The notes below the pieces were generated by a model that had not been told where the DNA came from, searched no databases, and saw nothing but the letters and a program-made list of their open reading frames with translations. This document shows, piece by piece, positions 35,170-46,141 of a stretch of 64,000 nucleotides of DNA. How positions within the stretch are numbered: the first letter of the stretch is position 1; the number at the start of each line of letters is the position of its first letter. Position numbers and translations under genes: made by a program. Where the stretch lies: assembly GCF_000698595.1 (NCBI RefSeq), contig NZ_JFHC01000001.1, positions 1-64,000 of the forward strand, written 5' to 3'. The DNA is from Caballeronia glathei (GTDB lineage: Bacteria > Pseudomonadota > Gammaproteobacteria > Burkholderiales > Burkholderiaceae).

Positions 35170-35973
35170 ATGACCGCTCCTTCCACGCCGCCCTTCATCG
35201 CCGTCATTCCGGCGCGCCTCGCCTCCACGCGGCTGCCCGATAAGCCGCTCGCCGATATCGGCGGCAAGCCGATGGTCGTGCGCGTCGCGGAACGGGCGCA
35301 GCAGTCGGGCGCGCAGCAGGTGCTGGTCGCAACCGATTCGCAGCGTGTCGCCGACGTCGCGAAGGCGCACGGCATCGAGGTGCTGCTCACCCGCGCCGAT
35401 CATCCGACCGGCACCGATCGCCTGGCGGAAGTGGCGACGCACTTCGGCTGGAGCGACGACACGATCGTCGTCAACGTGCAGGGCGACGAGCCGCTGATCG
35501 ACCCGCAACTGGTGCGCGATGTCGCGGCGCATCTGGCGGCGCATCCGTCGTGCGCGATCGCCACGGCCGCGCATCCGATCCACGATCCCGCCGACGTGTT
35601 CAGCCCGAACGTCGTGAAGGTCGCGCTCGACGCGCAAAGCGTCGCGCTGTACTTCTCGCGCGCGCCGATTCCGTGGTCGCGCGATGCATGGCAGCCGCAC
35701 TGGCCCGACGTCGGCGCGCTCGCCGCGCTGCCGGACGTGCCGCCGAACGTGCTGCGCCACATCGGGCTGTATGCTTACCGCGCGAAGTTCCTGCGCGTCT
35801 ATCCGACGCTCGCCCAGGCGCCGATCGAGCAGGCCGAAGCGCTCGAACAGCTGCGCGCGATGTGGCACGGCGAGCGCATCGCGGTGCTCGTGACAGCCGA
35901 CGCACCGCCGCCGGGCGTCGATACGCCAGCCGATCTCGCACGCGTTCGCGCGCTCTTTGGCGACGCGCACTGA
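35170..35973 (+). CDS. kdsB: 3-deoxy-manno-octulosonate cytidylyltransferase
   Basis: The protein has 267 aa. The N-terminal nucleotidyltransferase motif is [49 protein letters not shown] and [15 protein letters not shown] are further KdsB landmarks. It activates Kdo as CMP-Kdo for lipopolysaccharide core synthesis in the cytoplasm. It lies 86 bp after the Trm112-like gene. The start is preceded by only a weak ribosome-binding site, but the conserved N-terminus leaves little alternative. Confidence 0.96.
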   Translation: MTAPSTPPFIAVIPARLASTRLPDKPLADIGGKPMVVRVAERAQQSGAQQVLVATDSQRVADVAKAHGIEVLLTRADHPTGTDRLAEVATHFGWSDDTIVVNVQGDEPLIDPQLVRDVAAHLAAHPSCAIATAAHPIHDPADVFSPNVVKVALDAQSVALYFSRAPIPWSRDAWQPHWPDVGALAALPDVPPNVLRHIGLYAYRAKFLRVYPTLAQAPIEQAEALEQLRAMWHGERIAVLVTADAPPPGVDTPADLARVRALFGDAH

Positions 35974-36973
<1,000 letters not shown>

Positions 36974-37005
36974 GCCGGGCCGCAAGACCGGCCTGCATCG
37001 ACGAC

Positions 37006-37033
37006 AAACCCGCTCCACGTGAGCGGGTTTTTT
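37006..37033 (+). terminator. Intrinsic terminator of adk
   Basis: AAACCCGCTC pairs with GAGCGGGTTT (10 bp, 5-nt loop) followed by TTTTG. Confidence 0.92.
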
Positions 37034-37196
37034 GTTGCGTCGAAGCGTTGCTGCGAAGCGTTGCGGCGCCATCCCGGCGCTCTCGCGATCGCGGCCCGTC
37101 CAGCCGCTACAATCGTTGCGGCAAACCGAACATGAACGCGCCCGCGGCAACCAGGACGACAGGGCGCGATACGAGAGAAACAGCGAAGGAGCGGAC

Positions 37197-37955
37197 ATGG
37201 AGATTCAAGGCAACGTCTTTCTGATCACGGGCGGCGCATCGGGACTGGGAGCCGCGACGGCGCGCCTCGTGGCGGAACACGGCGGCAAGGTCGTGCTTGC
37301 CGACATGAACGAAGCGGCGGGCGAGACGCTCGCGAAGGAGCTAGGCGGCGTCTTCGTGAAATGCGACGTGAGCCAGGAAGACGACGGCAAGCGCGCCGTC
37401 GAAGCCGCGACGCAGCTCGGCAGCCTGCGCGGGCTCGTCAACTGCGCGGGCGTGGCGCCCGCGTCGAAGACCGTCGGCCGTGACGGCCCTCACCCGCTCG
37501 ACCTCTTCTCGAAGACGATCGCCGTCAATCTCATCGGCACGTTCAACATGATCCGGCTCGCGGCGACGGCCATGTCGAAGAACCAGCCGAACGCGGCGGG
37601 CGAGCGCGGCGTGATTGTGAGCACGGCGTCGGTGGCGGCCTTCGACGGCCAGATCGGCCAGGCGGCCTACGCCGCGTCGAAGAGCGGCGTCGCGGGAATG
37701 ACGCTGCCGATTGCCCGCGACCTGTCGCGCAGCGCGATCCGCGTGATGACCATCGCACCCGGCATCTTCGAAACGCCGATGCTGCTCGGCATGCCGCAGG
37801 AAGTGCAGGACGCGCTCGGCGCGATGGTGCCGTTTCCCTCGCGGCTCGGCAAGCCGGTGGAGTTCGCGATGCTCGTCAAGCAGATCTTCGACAACCCGAT
37901 GCTCAACGGCGAAGTCATTCGTCTGGACGGCGCGATCCGCATGCAGCCGAAGTAA
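37197..37955 (+). CDS. SDR-family 3-hydroxyacyl-CoA dehydrogenase-like oxidoreductase
   Basis: The protein has 252 aa, a classical SDR. The cofactor motif is ITGGASGLG, followed by ADMNEAAGE (Asp indicating NAD preference) and NCAGVAP. The catalytic dyad is YAASK. The [16 protein letters not shown] segment resembles type II 3-hydroxyacyl-CoA dehydrogenases (HSD17B10-like). It probably oxidises 3-hydroxyacyl-CoA in fatty acid or branched-chain breakdown. GAAGGAG precedes the ATG at 37197. It is bounded by terminators, so it is monocistronic. Confidence 0.88.
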   Translation: MEIQGNVFLITGGASGLGAATARLVAEHGGKVVLADMNEAAGETLAKELGGVFVKCDVSQEDDGKRAVEAATQLGSLRGLVNCAGVAPASKTVGRDGPHPLDLFSKTIAVNLIGTFNMIRLAATAMSKNQPNAAGERGVIVSTASVAAFDGQIGQAAYAASKSGVAGMTLPIARDLSRSAIRVMTIAPGIFETPMLLGMPQEVQDALGAMVPFPSRLGKPVEFAMLVKQIFDNPMLNGEVIRLDGAIRMQPK

Positions 37956-37965
37956 CGCACGCGCT

Positions 37966-38006
37966 CGAAAAAAGCGGCGGCCTTTGAAGGGCCGCCGTTT
38001 TCGTTT
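37966..38006. terminator. Bidirectional terminator between SDR and sirB1
   Basis: CGGCGGCC (37975-37982) pairs with GGCCGCCG (37990-37997), with an A-tract before and a T-rich tail after. It serves the two convergent genes. Confidence 0.88.
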
Positions 38007-38022
38007 TCAGTGCTCCGCCGCG

Positions 38023-38868
38023 TCAATCGCCGTTGTGCTGCGTACGCTGCCGCAAATCATGCAGTTCCGTTTCGACGACCGTCGCGTCTTCGGCGTCGGG
38101 CCGGTCCTCGAGGTAGTGCTGCAAATCCTCCAGCGCGGGCCGCAGATAGTCGAGCCGCGCATACGCAAAGCCGCGGTCGCGCACTTCCTCGATGCTCTCC
38201 GGCAGCAGGATCACGAGCCGCTGCTGGACCGCGAGCAGCCGCTGCCAGCGTTCCGTCTGCAGATAGACGCTCTTCAGGTTGCGCAGCATCCGCGCGACGA
38301 TTTCGCGGCGCGTCGCGGGCTGCAGGAGCATGCGCAACGCGCTCCCGATCGATTCCCCGACACGCTGCACGTACGGCTCCAGCATCTCCACCATTTGCGA
38401 CTCGGAAAGCAGATGGCCGGTGGTCGGATCGAGCATCACGTCGCCGTCGGGCGTCGAGACGCGCAACAGGAAATGTCCCGGAAACGACACGCCGCGCACC
38501 GGAATGCCGAGCTGCTCGGCCATTTCGAGATACACGACAGCGAGCGAAATCGGAATGCCCCGGCGCCGCTTGAGCACCACGTTCAGGTGGCTGTTGTCCG
38601 GGTCGTAGTAATCGTTGAGATTGCTCGTGAAGCCGAGTTCGCGGAAGAAATAGCGGTTCAGCACGCCGACCTTCTGCTTCACATCCGCGTCGTCGGGCAT
38701 GCGGCGGCGCACGCGCACGACAAGCTCGTCGATCTCCGCGAGTACGCCCTGCAGGTCGAGATCGGGATAAGCGTCCTGGGCGAGCGACAAGGCCGCCTCG
38801 GTCAGCGGCAGACTTTCGTCTTCCGCCACGAGCGAACCGAAATATTCGAGGATGCGCGTCGTCGTCAT
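38023..38868 (-). CDS. SirB1-family protein (transglutaminase-like with TPR region)
   Basis: The protein has 281 aa. The central transglutaminase-like part contains RRRGIPISLAVVYLEMAEQLG and GVSFPGHFLLRV (with the His of the fold), preceded by YYDPDNSHLNVVLKR. The C-terminal third is helical, TPR-like (RDRGFAYARLDYLRPALEDLQHYLE). Molecular function is unsettled for this family. Its ATG overlaps the murJ stop (ATGA, 38866-38870), so the two are translationally coupled. Confidence 0.9.
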   Translation of the reverse strand: MTTTRILEYFGSLVAEDESLPLTEAALSLAQDAYPDLDLQGVLAEIDELVVRVRRRMPDDADVKQKVGVLNRYFFRELGFTSNLNDYYDPDNSHLNVVLKRRRGIPISLAVVYLEMAEQLGIPVRGVSFPGHFLLRVSTPDGDVMLDPTTGHLLSESQMVEMLEPYVQRVGESIGSALRMLLQPATRREIVARMLRNLKSVYLQTERWQRLLAVQQRLVILLPESIEEVRDRGFAYARLDYLRPALEDLQHYLEDRPDAEDATVVETELHDLRQRTQHNGD

Positions 38869-40418
38869 CAAAGCGTTCGCCTTCGGAAATACGCGTATTT
38901 GAAGCCCATCGCGGAGAGCATACCGAAATATAGCGCGGCGAACAGAACCAGGCTTGCCCCGAGCAGCGCGATGCGCGCGAACGGCGTGGCGCGCATGCCG
39001 ATCCAGTCGAAATTGATCGAGACCCAATGCATCATGCCCGCAAGCACGAGACACGCGCCGACCAGCTGCACGAAAAAGCGCGTCCATCCCGGCGACGGTT
39101 CGTAGATGCCGCGCTTTCTGAGGCCGATGAAAAGCAGCATCGCATTGGCGAGCGCCCCGAGGCCGATCGACAGGGTGAGGCCGGCGTGGGAGAAGATCGG
39201 CACGAAGATGTAATTGCTTACCTGCGTCATGATCAGCACGCCGATCGCGATCTTCACCGGCGTTCTGATGTCCTGCTTCGCATAGAAGCCGGGCGCGAGA
39301 ATCTTGATCAGGATCAACCCGACGAGCCCGATGCCGTACGCCGCGAGCGCGCGGCCGACCATCACGACGGAATTCGCATCGAACTTGCCGTAATGGAACA
39401 GCGTGGCGGTAAGCGGCTCCGCAAAGAAAAAGAGCGCGACGGCGCTCGGCGCGGCGAGCAGGAACGTGATGCGCAGGCCCCAGTCGAGCAGCGCGGAATA
39501 TTCGACCGGATTGGCGTCGACGTGCGCCTTCGAGAGGCTCGGCAGCAGGATCGTGCCGAGCGCGGCGCCGAGCAGCGCGGTCGGGAATTCCATCAGGCGG
39601 TCGGCGTAGTTGATCCAGGAAACGGCGCCCTGCCCGATCTGCGATGCAATGTTCGTATTAATGATGAGGCTCAACTGGCCGACGGACACGGCGAACGTCG
39701 CCGGGACCATCTTCACGAGCACGCGTTTCACGCCGGGGTGCTTCAGCGCGCGAAAGAAATGCAGCCCGATGCGCGGCACCATGTCGATCTTCTTCAGTCC
39801 CGGCAACTGGACGAGAAACTGCAGGACCCCGCCGACGATCACCGCGTACGCGAGGGCGTAGACCGGCACCTTCATGTGCGGCGCGACGAACACGGCCGCG
39901 GCGATGAAAGCCACGTTCAGCAGCACCGGCGCGAACGCGGGCAGCGAAAACTGCTTGTACGTGTTGAGCACGCCGGAGGCGAGCGTCGTGAGCGAAATGA
40001 AGATGATGTACGGGAACATGATCTGTGTCATGTGCACCGCGAGGCCGTAGGCCTGGCCGTCGTGCTTGAGTCCCGACGCCACCGCGAACACCACCCACGA
40101 CGCGCCCGCCACGCCCGCCACGGACAACGCGGCGAGCGCCCAGGCGAGCACGGTCGACATCGCATCGACGAGGGCTTTGGTCGGGTCGTGGCCCTCGGTG
40201 TTCTTGAATTCGGCGAGGATCGGCACGAAGGCCTGTGCGAACGCGCCTTCCGCGGACAGCCGCCTCAGCAGGTTCGGAATCCGGAAGGCGACGTAGAAGG
40301 CGTCGGTGTACTGGCTTGCGCCGAAGGCTCGCGCGATCAGCGTTTCGCGGATCAGGCCGGTCACGCGGGACAGCAGCGTGAAGCCGCTGACCGTCAGGAG
40401 GGCTCGGAATAGATTCAT
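38868..40418 (-). CDS. murJ: Lipid II flippase MurJ (MviN)
   Basis: The protein has 516 aa and ~14 TM helices. It begins MNLFRALLTVSGFTLLSRVTGLIRE and has the Arg-rich FRIPNLLRRLSAEGAFAQAFVPI motif of MurJ, with essential charged residues in the central cavity region. It flips lipid II across the inner membrane for peptidoglycan synthesis. It is divergent from rpsT with ~420 bp between and coupled to sirB1 downstream. Confidence 0.96.
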   Translation of the reverse strand: MNLFRALLTVSGFTLLSRVTGLIRETLIARAFGASQYTDAFYVAFRIPNLLRRLSAEGAFAQAFVPILAEFKNTEGHDPTKALVDAMSTVLAWALAALSVAGVAGASWVVFAVASGLKHDGQAYGLAVHMTQIMFPYIIFISLTTLASGVLNTYKQFSLPAFAPVLLNVAFIAAAVFVAPHMKVPVYALAYAVIVGGVLQFLVQLPGLKKIDMVPRIGLHFFRALKHPGVKRVLVKMVPATFAVSVGQLSLIINTNIASQIGQGAVSWINYADRLMEFPTALLGAALGTILLPSLSKAHVDANPVEYSALLDWGLRITFLLAAPSAVALFFFAEPLTATLFHYGKFDANSVVMVGRALAAYGIGLVGLILIKILAPGFYAKQDIRTPVKIAIGVLIMTQVSNYIFVPIFSHAGLTLSIGLGALANAMLLFIGLRKRGIYEPSPGWTRFFVQLVGACLVLAGMMHWVSINFDWIGMRATPFARIALLGASLVLFAALYFGMLSAMGFKYAYFRRRTL

Positions 40419-40839
40419 GGGGCGCTTATTATACGGGCGGCGCATGAACCGCTCAGATTCCGCGCTTACCGGCGAGCGTTTCGCCGCCAGCGGGCCGCGC
40501 GTGGGCCGCCCGATTTGACGCCCGATTTGACGCCCCGATTGGACGCCCCGCCGCGAAACACGGGTTGCACGGCCTTACTCAGCGGGAACCCCAATCCGCG
40601 CTTGTCATATCTCTTATTTCGTTGCTATAATCGCCGGTTTCGAAGCTCCACAAAGGCAGCTTCACGTCTTTTTTCGACGATTTTTGCGCTCCCAGGCAAT
40701 CGTTCCCGGGGGTTCGGATCAAATGCAGCGCGTAGGAACACCCTCGTCTGGCTTCGTCTGGTTGTTGGCCAGTGCAGTAGCGGGAGGGATGAACACTCGC
40801 TGAAACAAGTAAACAGCAGGAACAGGATAAGGAACCGTC
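40419..40839. other. murJ-rpsT divergent region with long rpsT leader
   Basis: No gene. It contains the strong rpsT promoter at 40602-40631 and a leader of roughly 200 nt before the rpsT start, long enough to hold a regulatory structure; no specific fold was established by eye. Confidence 0.5.
40602..40631 (+). promoter_or_regulatory. sigma-70-type promoter of rpsT
   Basis: TTGTCA (40602-40607), an 18-bp spacer, then a perfect TATAAT (40626-40631). It gives a leader of about 200 nt before rpsT. Confidence 0.8.
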
Positions 40840-41118
40840 ATGGCAAATTCCGCACAAGCTCGCAAGCGCGCCCGCCAGGCCGCCAAAGCCAACTCGCACA
40901 ACTCGGCGCTGCGCTCGAAGTTCCGCACGGCCATCAAGGCAGTTCGCAAGGCAATCGATGCCGGCGACCAGGCCAAGGCTGCCGAACTGTTCAAGACGTC
41001 GGTCAAGACGATCGACATCATCGCCGACAAGAAAATCGTTCACAAGAACAAGGCCGCTCGCCACAAGAGCCGCCTGGTTGCAGCCATCAAGGGCCTGCAG
41101 GCCCCCGCAGCACAGTAA
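40840..41118 (+). CDS. rpsT: 30S ribosomal protein S20
   Basis: The protein has 92 aa and is very basic, with the classic start [21 protein letters not shown] and the [23 protein letters not shown] segment (here [18 protein letters not shown]). It binds 16S rRNA in the body of the 30S subunit. AGGATAAGGAA precedes the ATG. S20 synthesis is autoregulated in E. coli through the leader; the long leader here leaves room for that. It is monocistronic, with a strong terminator. Confidence 0.98.
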   Translation: MANSAQARKRARQAAKANSHNSALRSKFRTAIKAVRKAIDAGDQAKAAELFKTSVKTIDIIADKKIVHKNKAARHKSRLVAAIKGLQAPAAQ

Positions 41119-41203
41119 TTCCGGCTCGCTGCCGTCCGGCGCGTCCGCTTCGGCGGACCGGAGCGCGGTCGGCATCGGTTTCCTGTTTCTGCTGCCGCAG
41201 TGT

Positions 41204-41236
41204 CAAAAATGCCCGCTTTCGCGGGCTTTTTTGTTT
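41204..41236 (+). terminator. Intrinsic terminator of rpsT
   Basis: GCCCGCTTTCGCGGGC (41211-41226) is a compact hairpin followed by a T-rich tract to 41236; an A-run precedes it. Confidence 0.92.
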
Positions 41237-41284
41237 TGTGCTGAAGCCGGCTCGCGCTGCCGTCGGCTCGCGCGGCGGCGGGTC

Positions 41285-41617
41285 TCAGCCCTGCTTGACC
41301 TGCGTGCCGTGATGCGGCGGCAACTCGCACGCCTCCGTGACCAGCAACTCGTTGTCCTTCGCGAAGTTCATCACGAAGTCGAATGCCATCGGTTCGATGT
41401 CGCGCAGGCGCGCGTCGAGGATCACCGTCTTGACGTTGCCGAGTATCGTCGGGCGGACGTACAGCGAATATTGCAGGCGCGCGTTCGGCCCCCTGGCTCC
41501 CGGACCGAACGCCGACATCACCCCGCAGAGACGCTCCGACCAGTCACTCGGCCGAAAGGTCTTTCCGTTCTTGGTGACGCCTTGAATGAAGTACTCGGTT
41601 GGGGTTGCTTCGGCCAT
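41285..41617 (-). CDS. DUF3579 protein
   Basis: The protein has 110 aa and belongs to DUF3579, which is typical of beta-proteobacteria. Recognisable parts are YFIQGVTKNGKTFRPSDWSERLCGV and SLYVRPTILGNVKTVILDARL. Function is unknown; the protein is small and soluble with no signal peptide. It lies between rpsT and argF, its usual place in Burkholderiaceae, and is divergent from argF. Confidence 0.88.
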   Translation of the reverse strand: MAEATPTEYFIQGVTKNGKTFRPSDWSERLCGVMSAFGPGARGPNARLQYSLYVRPTILGNVKTVILDARLRDIEPMAFDFVMNFAKDNELLVTEACELPPHHGTQVKQG

Positions 41618-42099
41618 GTAGGAATACCTGTTTGACGGCCGGCTGAGAACTCCGGCGAACGCACATGCACGACGCGGGAGCCGCGCCAGCCGATGCAGCG
41701 ATCAGCGCCCGCGGATATGAACATTGCGGGCATTCCGCGGTTCCTGTTTGCCTGGCTAGCATCACGCAACCGGCATGGCGCCGGCTTCGGAAGCGGGCCG
41801 GCATGCATGCGATCGGGTGATCGGGCGGGTCAGACATGACGCCGCGAACACGCGTTGAAAGCTGCTGAATGTTGCGGATGTGTCGAAAAAAATCTTGGCA
41901 ATTATACAGCAGCCCCCCTCTTTCCGCACTGCACACAAAGCCCTGGAAGCACTGCGGTCGCGCTTCCCGGGCGTGCCGCGCGCCTTTTGGCCAACTCGTC
42001 AAACGCGGCAAAATCCTTTATGCTCAAACGCGATACCACCAACGACGGCGGCGCCGTCCGGCTCGTTCCGAGCCGGGTCGAAGCCGCCGTATGCGTTTC
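41618..42099. other. Intergenic region upstream of argF
   Basis: About 480 bp between the divergent DUF3579 and argF genes. No gene; TTGGCAATTATACAG near 41893-41907 contains a TATAC-type -10 element that may belong to argF. In-frame extensions upstream of argF are not supported. Confidence 0.45.
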
Positions 42100-43029
42100 A
42101 TGACCTCCAAGAAAATTCGCCATTACCTGCAATTCAAGGATTTCTCGCGCGACGATTACGACTACGTGCTCGAACGTGCGCGCATCCTGAAACGCAAGTT
42201 CAAGAACTACGAAACGTATCATCCGCTGCACGACCGCACGCTCGCGATGATCTTCGAGAAGAACTCGACGCGCACGCGGCTATCCTTCGAAGCCGGCATC
42301 TTCCAGCTCGGCGGCCACGCGGTGTTTCTCAGCACGCGCGACACGCAGCTCGGGCGCGGCGAGCCGATCGAGGACGCGGCGCAGGTCGTGTCCCGCATGG
42401 TCGACATCATCATGATCCGCACGTTCGGACAGGAGATCATCCAGCGCTTCGCGGAGAATTCGCGCGTGCCGGTGATCAACGGCCTGACCAACGAGTACCA
42501 CCCTTGCCAGGTGCTCGCCGACATCTTCACGTACTACGAGCATCGCGGGCCGATTCACGGCAAGACAGTCTCGTGGGTCGGCGACGCCAACAACATGCTC
42601 TACACGTGGATCGAAGCGGCGCAGATTCTAGACTTCAAGCTGCGCCTGTCCACGCCGCCGGGCTACAAGCTCGACCGCGCGCTGGTGTCGGAGCAGAGCG
42701 CGCCGTTCTATCAGGAATTCGCCGATCCCAACGAAGCCTGCGACGGCGCCGACCTCGTCACCACCGACGTCTGGACCAGCATGGGTTTCGAAGCCGAGAA
42801 CGAAGCGCGCAAGAAGGCCTTCGCCGACTGGTGCGTCGACGCCGAAATGATGGCGCGCGCCCATCCCGATGCGCTTTTCATGCACTGCCTGCCCGCGCAT
42901 CGCGGCGAGGAAGTAAGCGCGGACGTGATCGACGGGCCGCAGAGTGTCGTCTGGGACGAGGCGGAAAACCGTCTTCACGTTCAAAAGGCGCTGATGGAGT
43001 ATTTGCTGCTCGGCAAGCTCAATCACTGA
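42100..43029 (+). CDS. argF: Ornithine carbamoyltransferase
   Basis: The protein has 309 aa. The carbamoyl-phosphate motif STRTRLSFE, the HPCQVLAD (HPxQ) motif and the ornithine-binding HCLPAHRGEE motif are all intact. It condenses carbamoyl phosphate with ornithine to citrulline in arginine synthesis. Two starts are possible: ATG 42100 (used; gives the conserved MTSKKIRHYLQFKDFS) and ATG 42091 three codons earlier. A bidirectional terminator separates it from the convergent murB. Confidence 0.97.
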   Translation: MTSKKIRHYLQFKDFSRDDYDYVLERARILKRKFKNYETYHPLHDRTLAMIFEKNSTRTRLSFEAGIFQLGGHAVFLSTRDTQLGRGEPIEDAAQVVSRMVDIIMIRTFGQEIIQRFAENSRVPVINGLTNEYHPCQVLADIFTYYEHRGPIHGKTVSWVGDANNMLYTWIEAAQILDFKLRLSTPPGYKLDRALVSEQSAPFYQEFADPNEACDGADLVTTDVWTSMGFEAENEARKKAFADWCVDAEMMARAHPDALFMHCLPAHRGEEVSADVIDGPQSVVWDEAENRLHVQKALMEYLLLGKLNH

Positions 43030-43110
43030 CGGTCGCGACGGTTCGGCGAGCGTTCGTGCGTCGGCGATCCATGGGGGCTGCGCGCCTGATCGCCACGCTC
43101 CCGCCTTAAC

Positions 43111-43139
43111 AAATAAACCCGCCAATGGCGGGTTTATTT
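43111..43139. terminator. Bidirectional terminator between argF and murB
   Basis: AAATAAACCCGCC pairs perfectly with GGCGGGTTTATTT (13 bp, 3-nt loop), with A/T ends on both sides. Confidence 0.92.
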
Positions 43140-43165
43140 GTTGAGCGACACAGAAAAGGGCACGG

Positions 43166-44209
43166 TCAGAGACAAACCGGCTCGGCCTCCAGTTCGACGC
43201 CGAAGCGCGCCTGGACGTCGCGCCTGATCGCATCCGCGAGTTCGAGCACCTGCGCGCCCGTCGCACCGCCCCGGTTCACCAGCACGAGCGCCTGACGATC
43301 GTGCACCGCCGCCCCGCCGATCGCGCGCCCCTTCCAGCCGCAGCGGTCGATCAGCCAGCCCGCGGCGAGCTTGATATTCCCGTCCGGCTGCCGGTACGAC
43401 ACCACGTCCGGCTCGCGCGAGCGCAGCGCGTCGAAGGCCGCCGCGCTCACCACCGGGTTCTTGAAGAAACTGCCCGCGTTGCCGAGCTCCTTCCAGTCGG
43501 GCAGCTTCGCGCGCCGCACGGCGACGACCGCGTCGAAAATCGCCTGCGCGTCGCATCGCCCGGTGCCTTCGAGCGCACGGGCGACATCCGCGTAGTCGGC
43601 GCGCGGCGTCCACGCTTTCGGCAGGCGGAATACAACCGACGTGATCAGGAAGCGCCCGCGCCCGGCCCGCTTGAAAAAGCTGTCGCGATAACCGAACGCA
43701 CATGCGTCGCGATCGAACTCGGCCGCCTCGCCGGTGGCGAGTTCGATCGCCCGCAGGCGCTCGAACCGTTCGCCCATTTCCAGCCCGTATGCGCCGATGT
43801 TCTGAATCGGCGCCGCGCCGACCGTGCCCGGAATCAGCGCCAGGTTCTCCAGGCCGGGCATGCCTTGCGCCAGGGTCCACGCGACGAAGTCGTGCCAGTT
43901 CTCGCCCGCGCCCGCCTCGACGAGCCACGCGCCGCCGCCTTCGCTCACTTCGCCAATCACCCGCCGCCCCGTCAGTCCGACGAGCAGCGCGACGCCGTCG
44001 AAATCACGCGTCAGCACGACGTTGCTGCCACCGCCGAGCACGAGCTGCGGCAGGTTCGCGATCCGCGCATCCTGCGCGAGCGCCGCGACCTGCGCTTCGC
44101 TTGTCAGCGTGAGCGCATAGCGGGCGCGCACGTCGAAGCCGAAGGTGTTGTGCGCGCGCAGCGAGCAATCGGCGATGAGTTCGGGCATGGGCGACTGAAG
44201 CTGGGACAT
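43166..44209 (-). CDS. murB: UDP-N-acetylenolpyruvoylglucosamine reductase
   Basis: The protein has 347 aa, the long type I form. FAD-binding PCMH landmarks are [17 protein letters not shown] and [22 protein letters not shown] (here [20 protein letters not shown]). The catalytic-type Ser is in [12 protein letters not shown], and the final Glu region is [10 protein letters not shown]. It reduces UDP-GlcNAc-enolpyruvate to UDP-MurNAc with NADPH. It is convergent with argF and divergent from yajQ. Confidence 0.95.
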   Translation of the reverse strand: MSQLQSPMPELIADCSLRAHNTFGFDVRARYALTLTSEAQVAALAQDARIANLPQLVLGGGSNVVLTRDFDGVALLVGLTGRRVIGEVSEGGGAWLVEAGAGENWHDFVAWTLAQGMPGLENLALIPGTVGAAPIQNIGAYGLEMGERFERLRAIELATGEAAEFDRDACAFGYRDSFFKRAGRGRFLITSVVFRLPKAWTPRADYADVARALEGTGRCDAQAIFDAVVAVRRAKLPDWKELGNAGSFFKNPVVSAAAFDALRSREPDVVSYRQPDGNIKLAAGWLIDRCGWKGRAIGGAAVHDRQALVLVNRGGATGAQVLELADAIRRDVQARFGVELEAEPVCL

Positions 44210-44341
44210 GAAAAACCGCGTGAGGAAAAGGCGCGCCCTTGGGCAAATCGGGAGGGCGTCGGTAGAATGACGATCGGTCCGTGATTATAGCGAGTGCGCG
44301 GGCGCGGCCTCCCGCGCCCGCCTCAACGAAGGGGAATACAC

Positions 44342-44827
44342 ATGCCATCGTTTGACGTCGTCAGCGAAGCAAACATGATCGAGGTGAAGAACTCGATCGA
44401 GCAGTCGAACAAGGAAATCTCCACGCGCTTCGACTTCAAGGGTTCCGATGCGCGCGTCGAGCAGAAGGAGCGCGAACTGACGCTCTACGCCGACGACGAC
44501 TTCAAGCTCAGCCAGGTGAAGGACGTGCTGCTCTCGAAAATGGCGAAACGCAACGTCGACGTGCGCTTTCTCGAGTACGGCAAGATCGAGAAGATCGGCG
44601 GCGACAAGGTGAAGCAGGTCGTGACGATCAAGAAGGGCGTGACCGGCGATCTCGCGAAGAAGATCGTCAAGCTCGTGAAGGACAGCAAGATCAAGGTGCA
44701 GGCGAGCATCCAGGGCGACGCGGTGCGCGTGGCGGGCACGAAGCGCGACGATCTGCAAAGCACGATCGCGATGCTGAAGAAGGACGTGACCGATACGCCG
44801 CTCGACTTCAACAATTTCCGCGACTGA
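44342..44827 (+). CDS. YajQ-family nucleotide-binding protein
   Basis: The protein has 161 aa and is full length. It begins [21 protein letters not shown] and has two ferredoxin-like repeats with [14 protein letters not shown] and [22 protein letters not shown]. Members bind nucleotides, and Xanthomonas/Pseudomonas YajQ-like proteins bind c-di-GMP. AAGGGG lies just before the ATG. It is followed by a bidirectional terminator shared with plsY. Confidence 0.95.
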   Translation: MPSFDVVSEANMIEVKNSIEQSNKEISTRFDFKGSDARVEQKERELTLYADDDFKLSQVKDVLLSKMAKRNVDVRFLEYGKIEKIGGDKVKQVVTIKKGVTGDLAKKIVKLVKDSKIKVQASIQGDAVRVAGTKRDDLQSTIAMLKKDVTDTPLDFNNFRD

Positions 44828-44845
44828 AGCGCCGCCGCGTGCATG

Positions 44846-44873
44846 GAAAAAGCCGCCCCCGGGCGGCTTTTTC
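44846..44873. terminator. Bidirectional terminator between yajQ and plsY
   Basis: AAAAAGCCGCCC pairs with GGGCGGCTTTTT (12 bp, 2-nt loop); A- and T-tracts allow use from both sides. Confidence 0.9.
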
Positions 44874-44876
44874 GTT

Positions 44877-45503
44877 TCACTTCGCCGCTTGCGCCGCGCC
44901 CTTCTTCTTTTCGCCGATGCGGCTCTCCTGCCCGCTCATCAGCTTCGAAATGTTGCCGCGGTGCCGCCAGATCAGGAGCGCGCTCATGGCGACGACCGCG
45001 AGCGAAATCCTGCTCGGCCCGAACAGGAACACCTGGAACAACGGGGCGAACACGGCCGCGACGAGCGCCGCGAGCGACGAATAGCGGAAGAAGAACGCGA
45101 TGATGAGCCAGGTCAGCAGGGTCGCAAGTCCGAGCGCCGGATGGATTGCAAGCAGCACGCCCGCCGCTGTCGCGACGCCCTTGCCGCCCTGAAACCTGAA
45201 GAAGACCGGATACAGGTGGCCGAGAAACACGGCGATCGCCGCGAGCGCGATGGCGGTGGAGTCGAGGCCGAAACGCGCGCCGAAATGCACGACGAGCCAC
45301 ACGGCGAGCCAGCCCTTGAATGCGTCGCCGAGAAGCGTCAGGATGGCCGCGAGCTTGTTGCCGGTACGCAGCACGTTGGTCGCGCCCGGATTGCCCGAGC
45401 CGTACGAGCGCGGATCGGCGAGCCCCATCGCCGCGCTCACGACGACGGCAAACGAAATCGAGCCGATCAGGTAAGCGGCGACGGCAACGATCAGATTGTT
45501 CAT
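44877..45503 (-). CDS. plsY: Acyl-phosphate:glycerol-3-phosphate acyltransferase
   Basis: The protein has 208 aa with ~5 TM helices. The three PlsY motifs are visible: [12 protein letters not shown], the [15 protein letters not shown] loop, and a C-terminal [12 protein letters not shown]. It acylates position 1 of glycerol-3-phosphate at the inner membrane, the first step of phospholipid synthesis. It is co-oriented with ybaK 39 bp upstream. Confidence 0.95.
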   Translation of the reverse strand: MNNLIVAVAAYLIGSISFAVVVSAAMGLADPRSYGSGNPGATNVLRTGNKLAAILTLLGDAFKGWLAVWLVVHFGARFGLDSTAIALAAIAVFLGHLYPVFFRFQGGKGVATAAGVLLAIHPALGLATLLTWLIIAFFFRYSSLAALVAAVFAPLFQVFLFGPSRISLAVVAMSALLIWRHRGNISKLMSGQESRIGEKKKGAAQAAK

Positions 45504-45542
45504 GTGTTCAGCTCATTCAACATGGCGGGTGTGGCGCGCATT

Positions 45543-46034
45543 TTAATCGACGCTCGCGCACTGCACGGGCTTCGCTTGCAGCAATTCCGTGAGCACCGAC
45601 GGCCGGATGCTCACCAGATAGCCGCGCCTTCCGCCGTTCAGATAGATCATGTCGAGATCGAGGATGCTCGCCTCGACATACACCGGCATCGGCTTTTTCG
45701 TGCCGAAAGGCGACGTGCCGCCGACAAGAAATCCGGAATGCCGGTTCGCCACTTCCGGCTTGCACGGCTCGATGCGCTTGGCGCCCGTCTGCCGCGCGAG
45801 GTTCTTCGTCGAGACCGTGCGGTCGCCGTGCATCAGGACGATGAGCGGCTTTGCGCGTTCGTCCTCCATCACGAGCGTCTTGATCACGCGATGTTCGTCC
45901 ACGCCGAGCTGACGCGCCGATTCCTCGGTGCCGCCATGCTCGACGTACTCATAGGGATGCTCGCCGAACTCGACCTTGTTGCGCCGCAAAAACTGCGTCG
46001 CGGGCGTTTCGGAAACGTGTTTCGCTTTTGACAT
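45543..46034 (-). CDS. ybaK: YbaK/EbsC-type Cys-tRNA(Pro) deacylase
   Basis: The protein has 163 aa. The YbaK fold is visible in TLVMEDERAKPLIVLMHGDRTVSTKNLARQ, with the conserved Lys-containing strand and GGTSPFGTKKPMPVYVE near the C-terminus. It hydrolyses Cys misacylated on tRNA(Pro) in the cytoplasm. The ATG at 46034 precedes the conserved start SKAKHVSETPATQFLR. It is probably co-transcribed with plsY. Confidence 0.92.
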   Translation of the reverse strand: MSKAKHVSETPATQFLRRNKVEFGEHPYEYVEHGGTEESARQLGVDEHRVIKTLVMEDERAKPLIVLMHGDRTVSTKNLARQTGAKRIEPCKPEVANRHSGFLVGGTSPFGTKKPMPVYVEASILDLDMIYLNGGRRGYLVSIRPSVLTELLQAKPVQCASVD

Positions 46035-46141
46035 GAGCGCATTGTAGCGGCGGCAAAGCGCGTCCACCATTGGCCGGACGGCCGAATTGCGCGGCGCCGC
46101 CCGGGGTGGCACGATCGTTCGAAACGCGTCTCGCGAGTGAT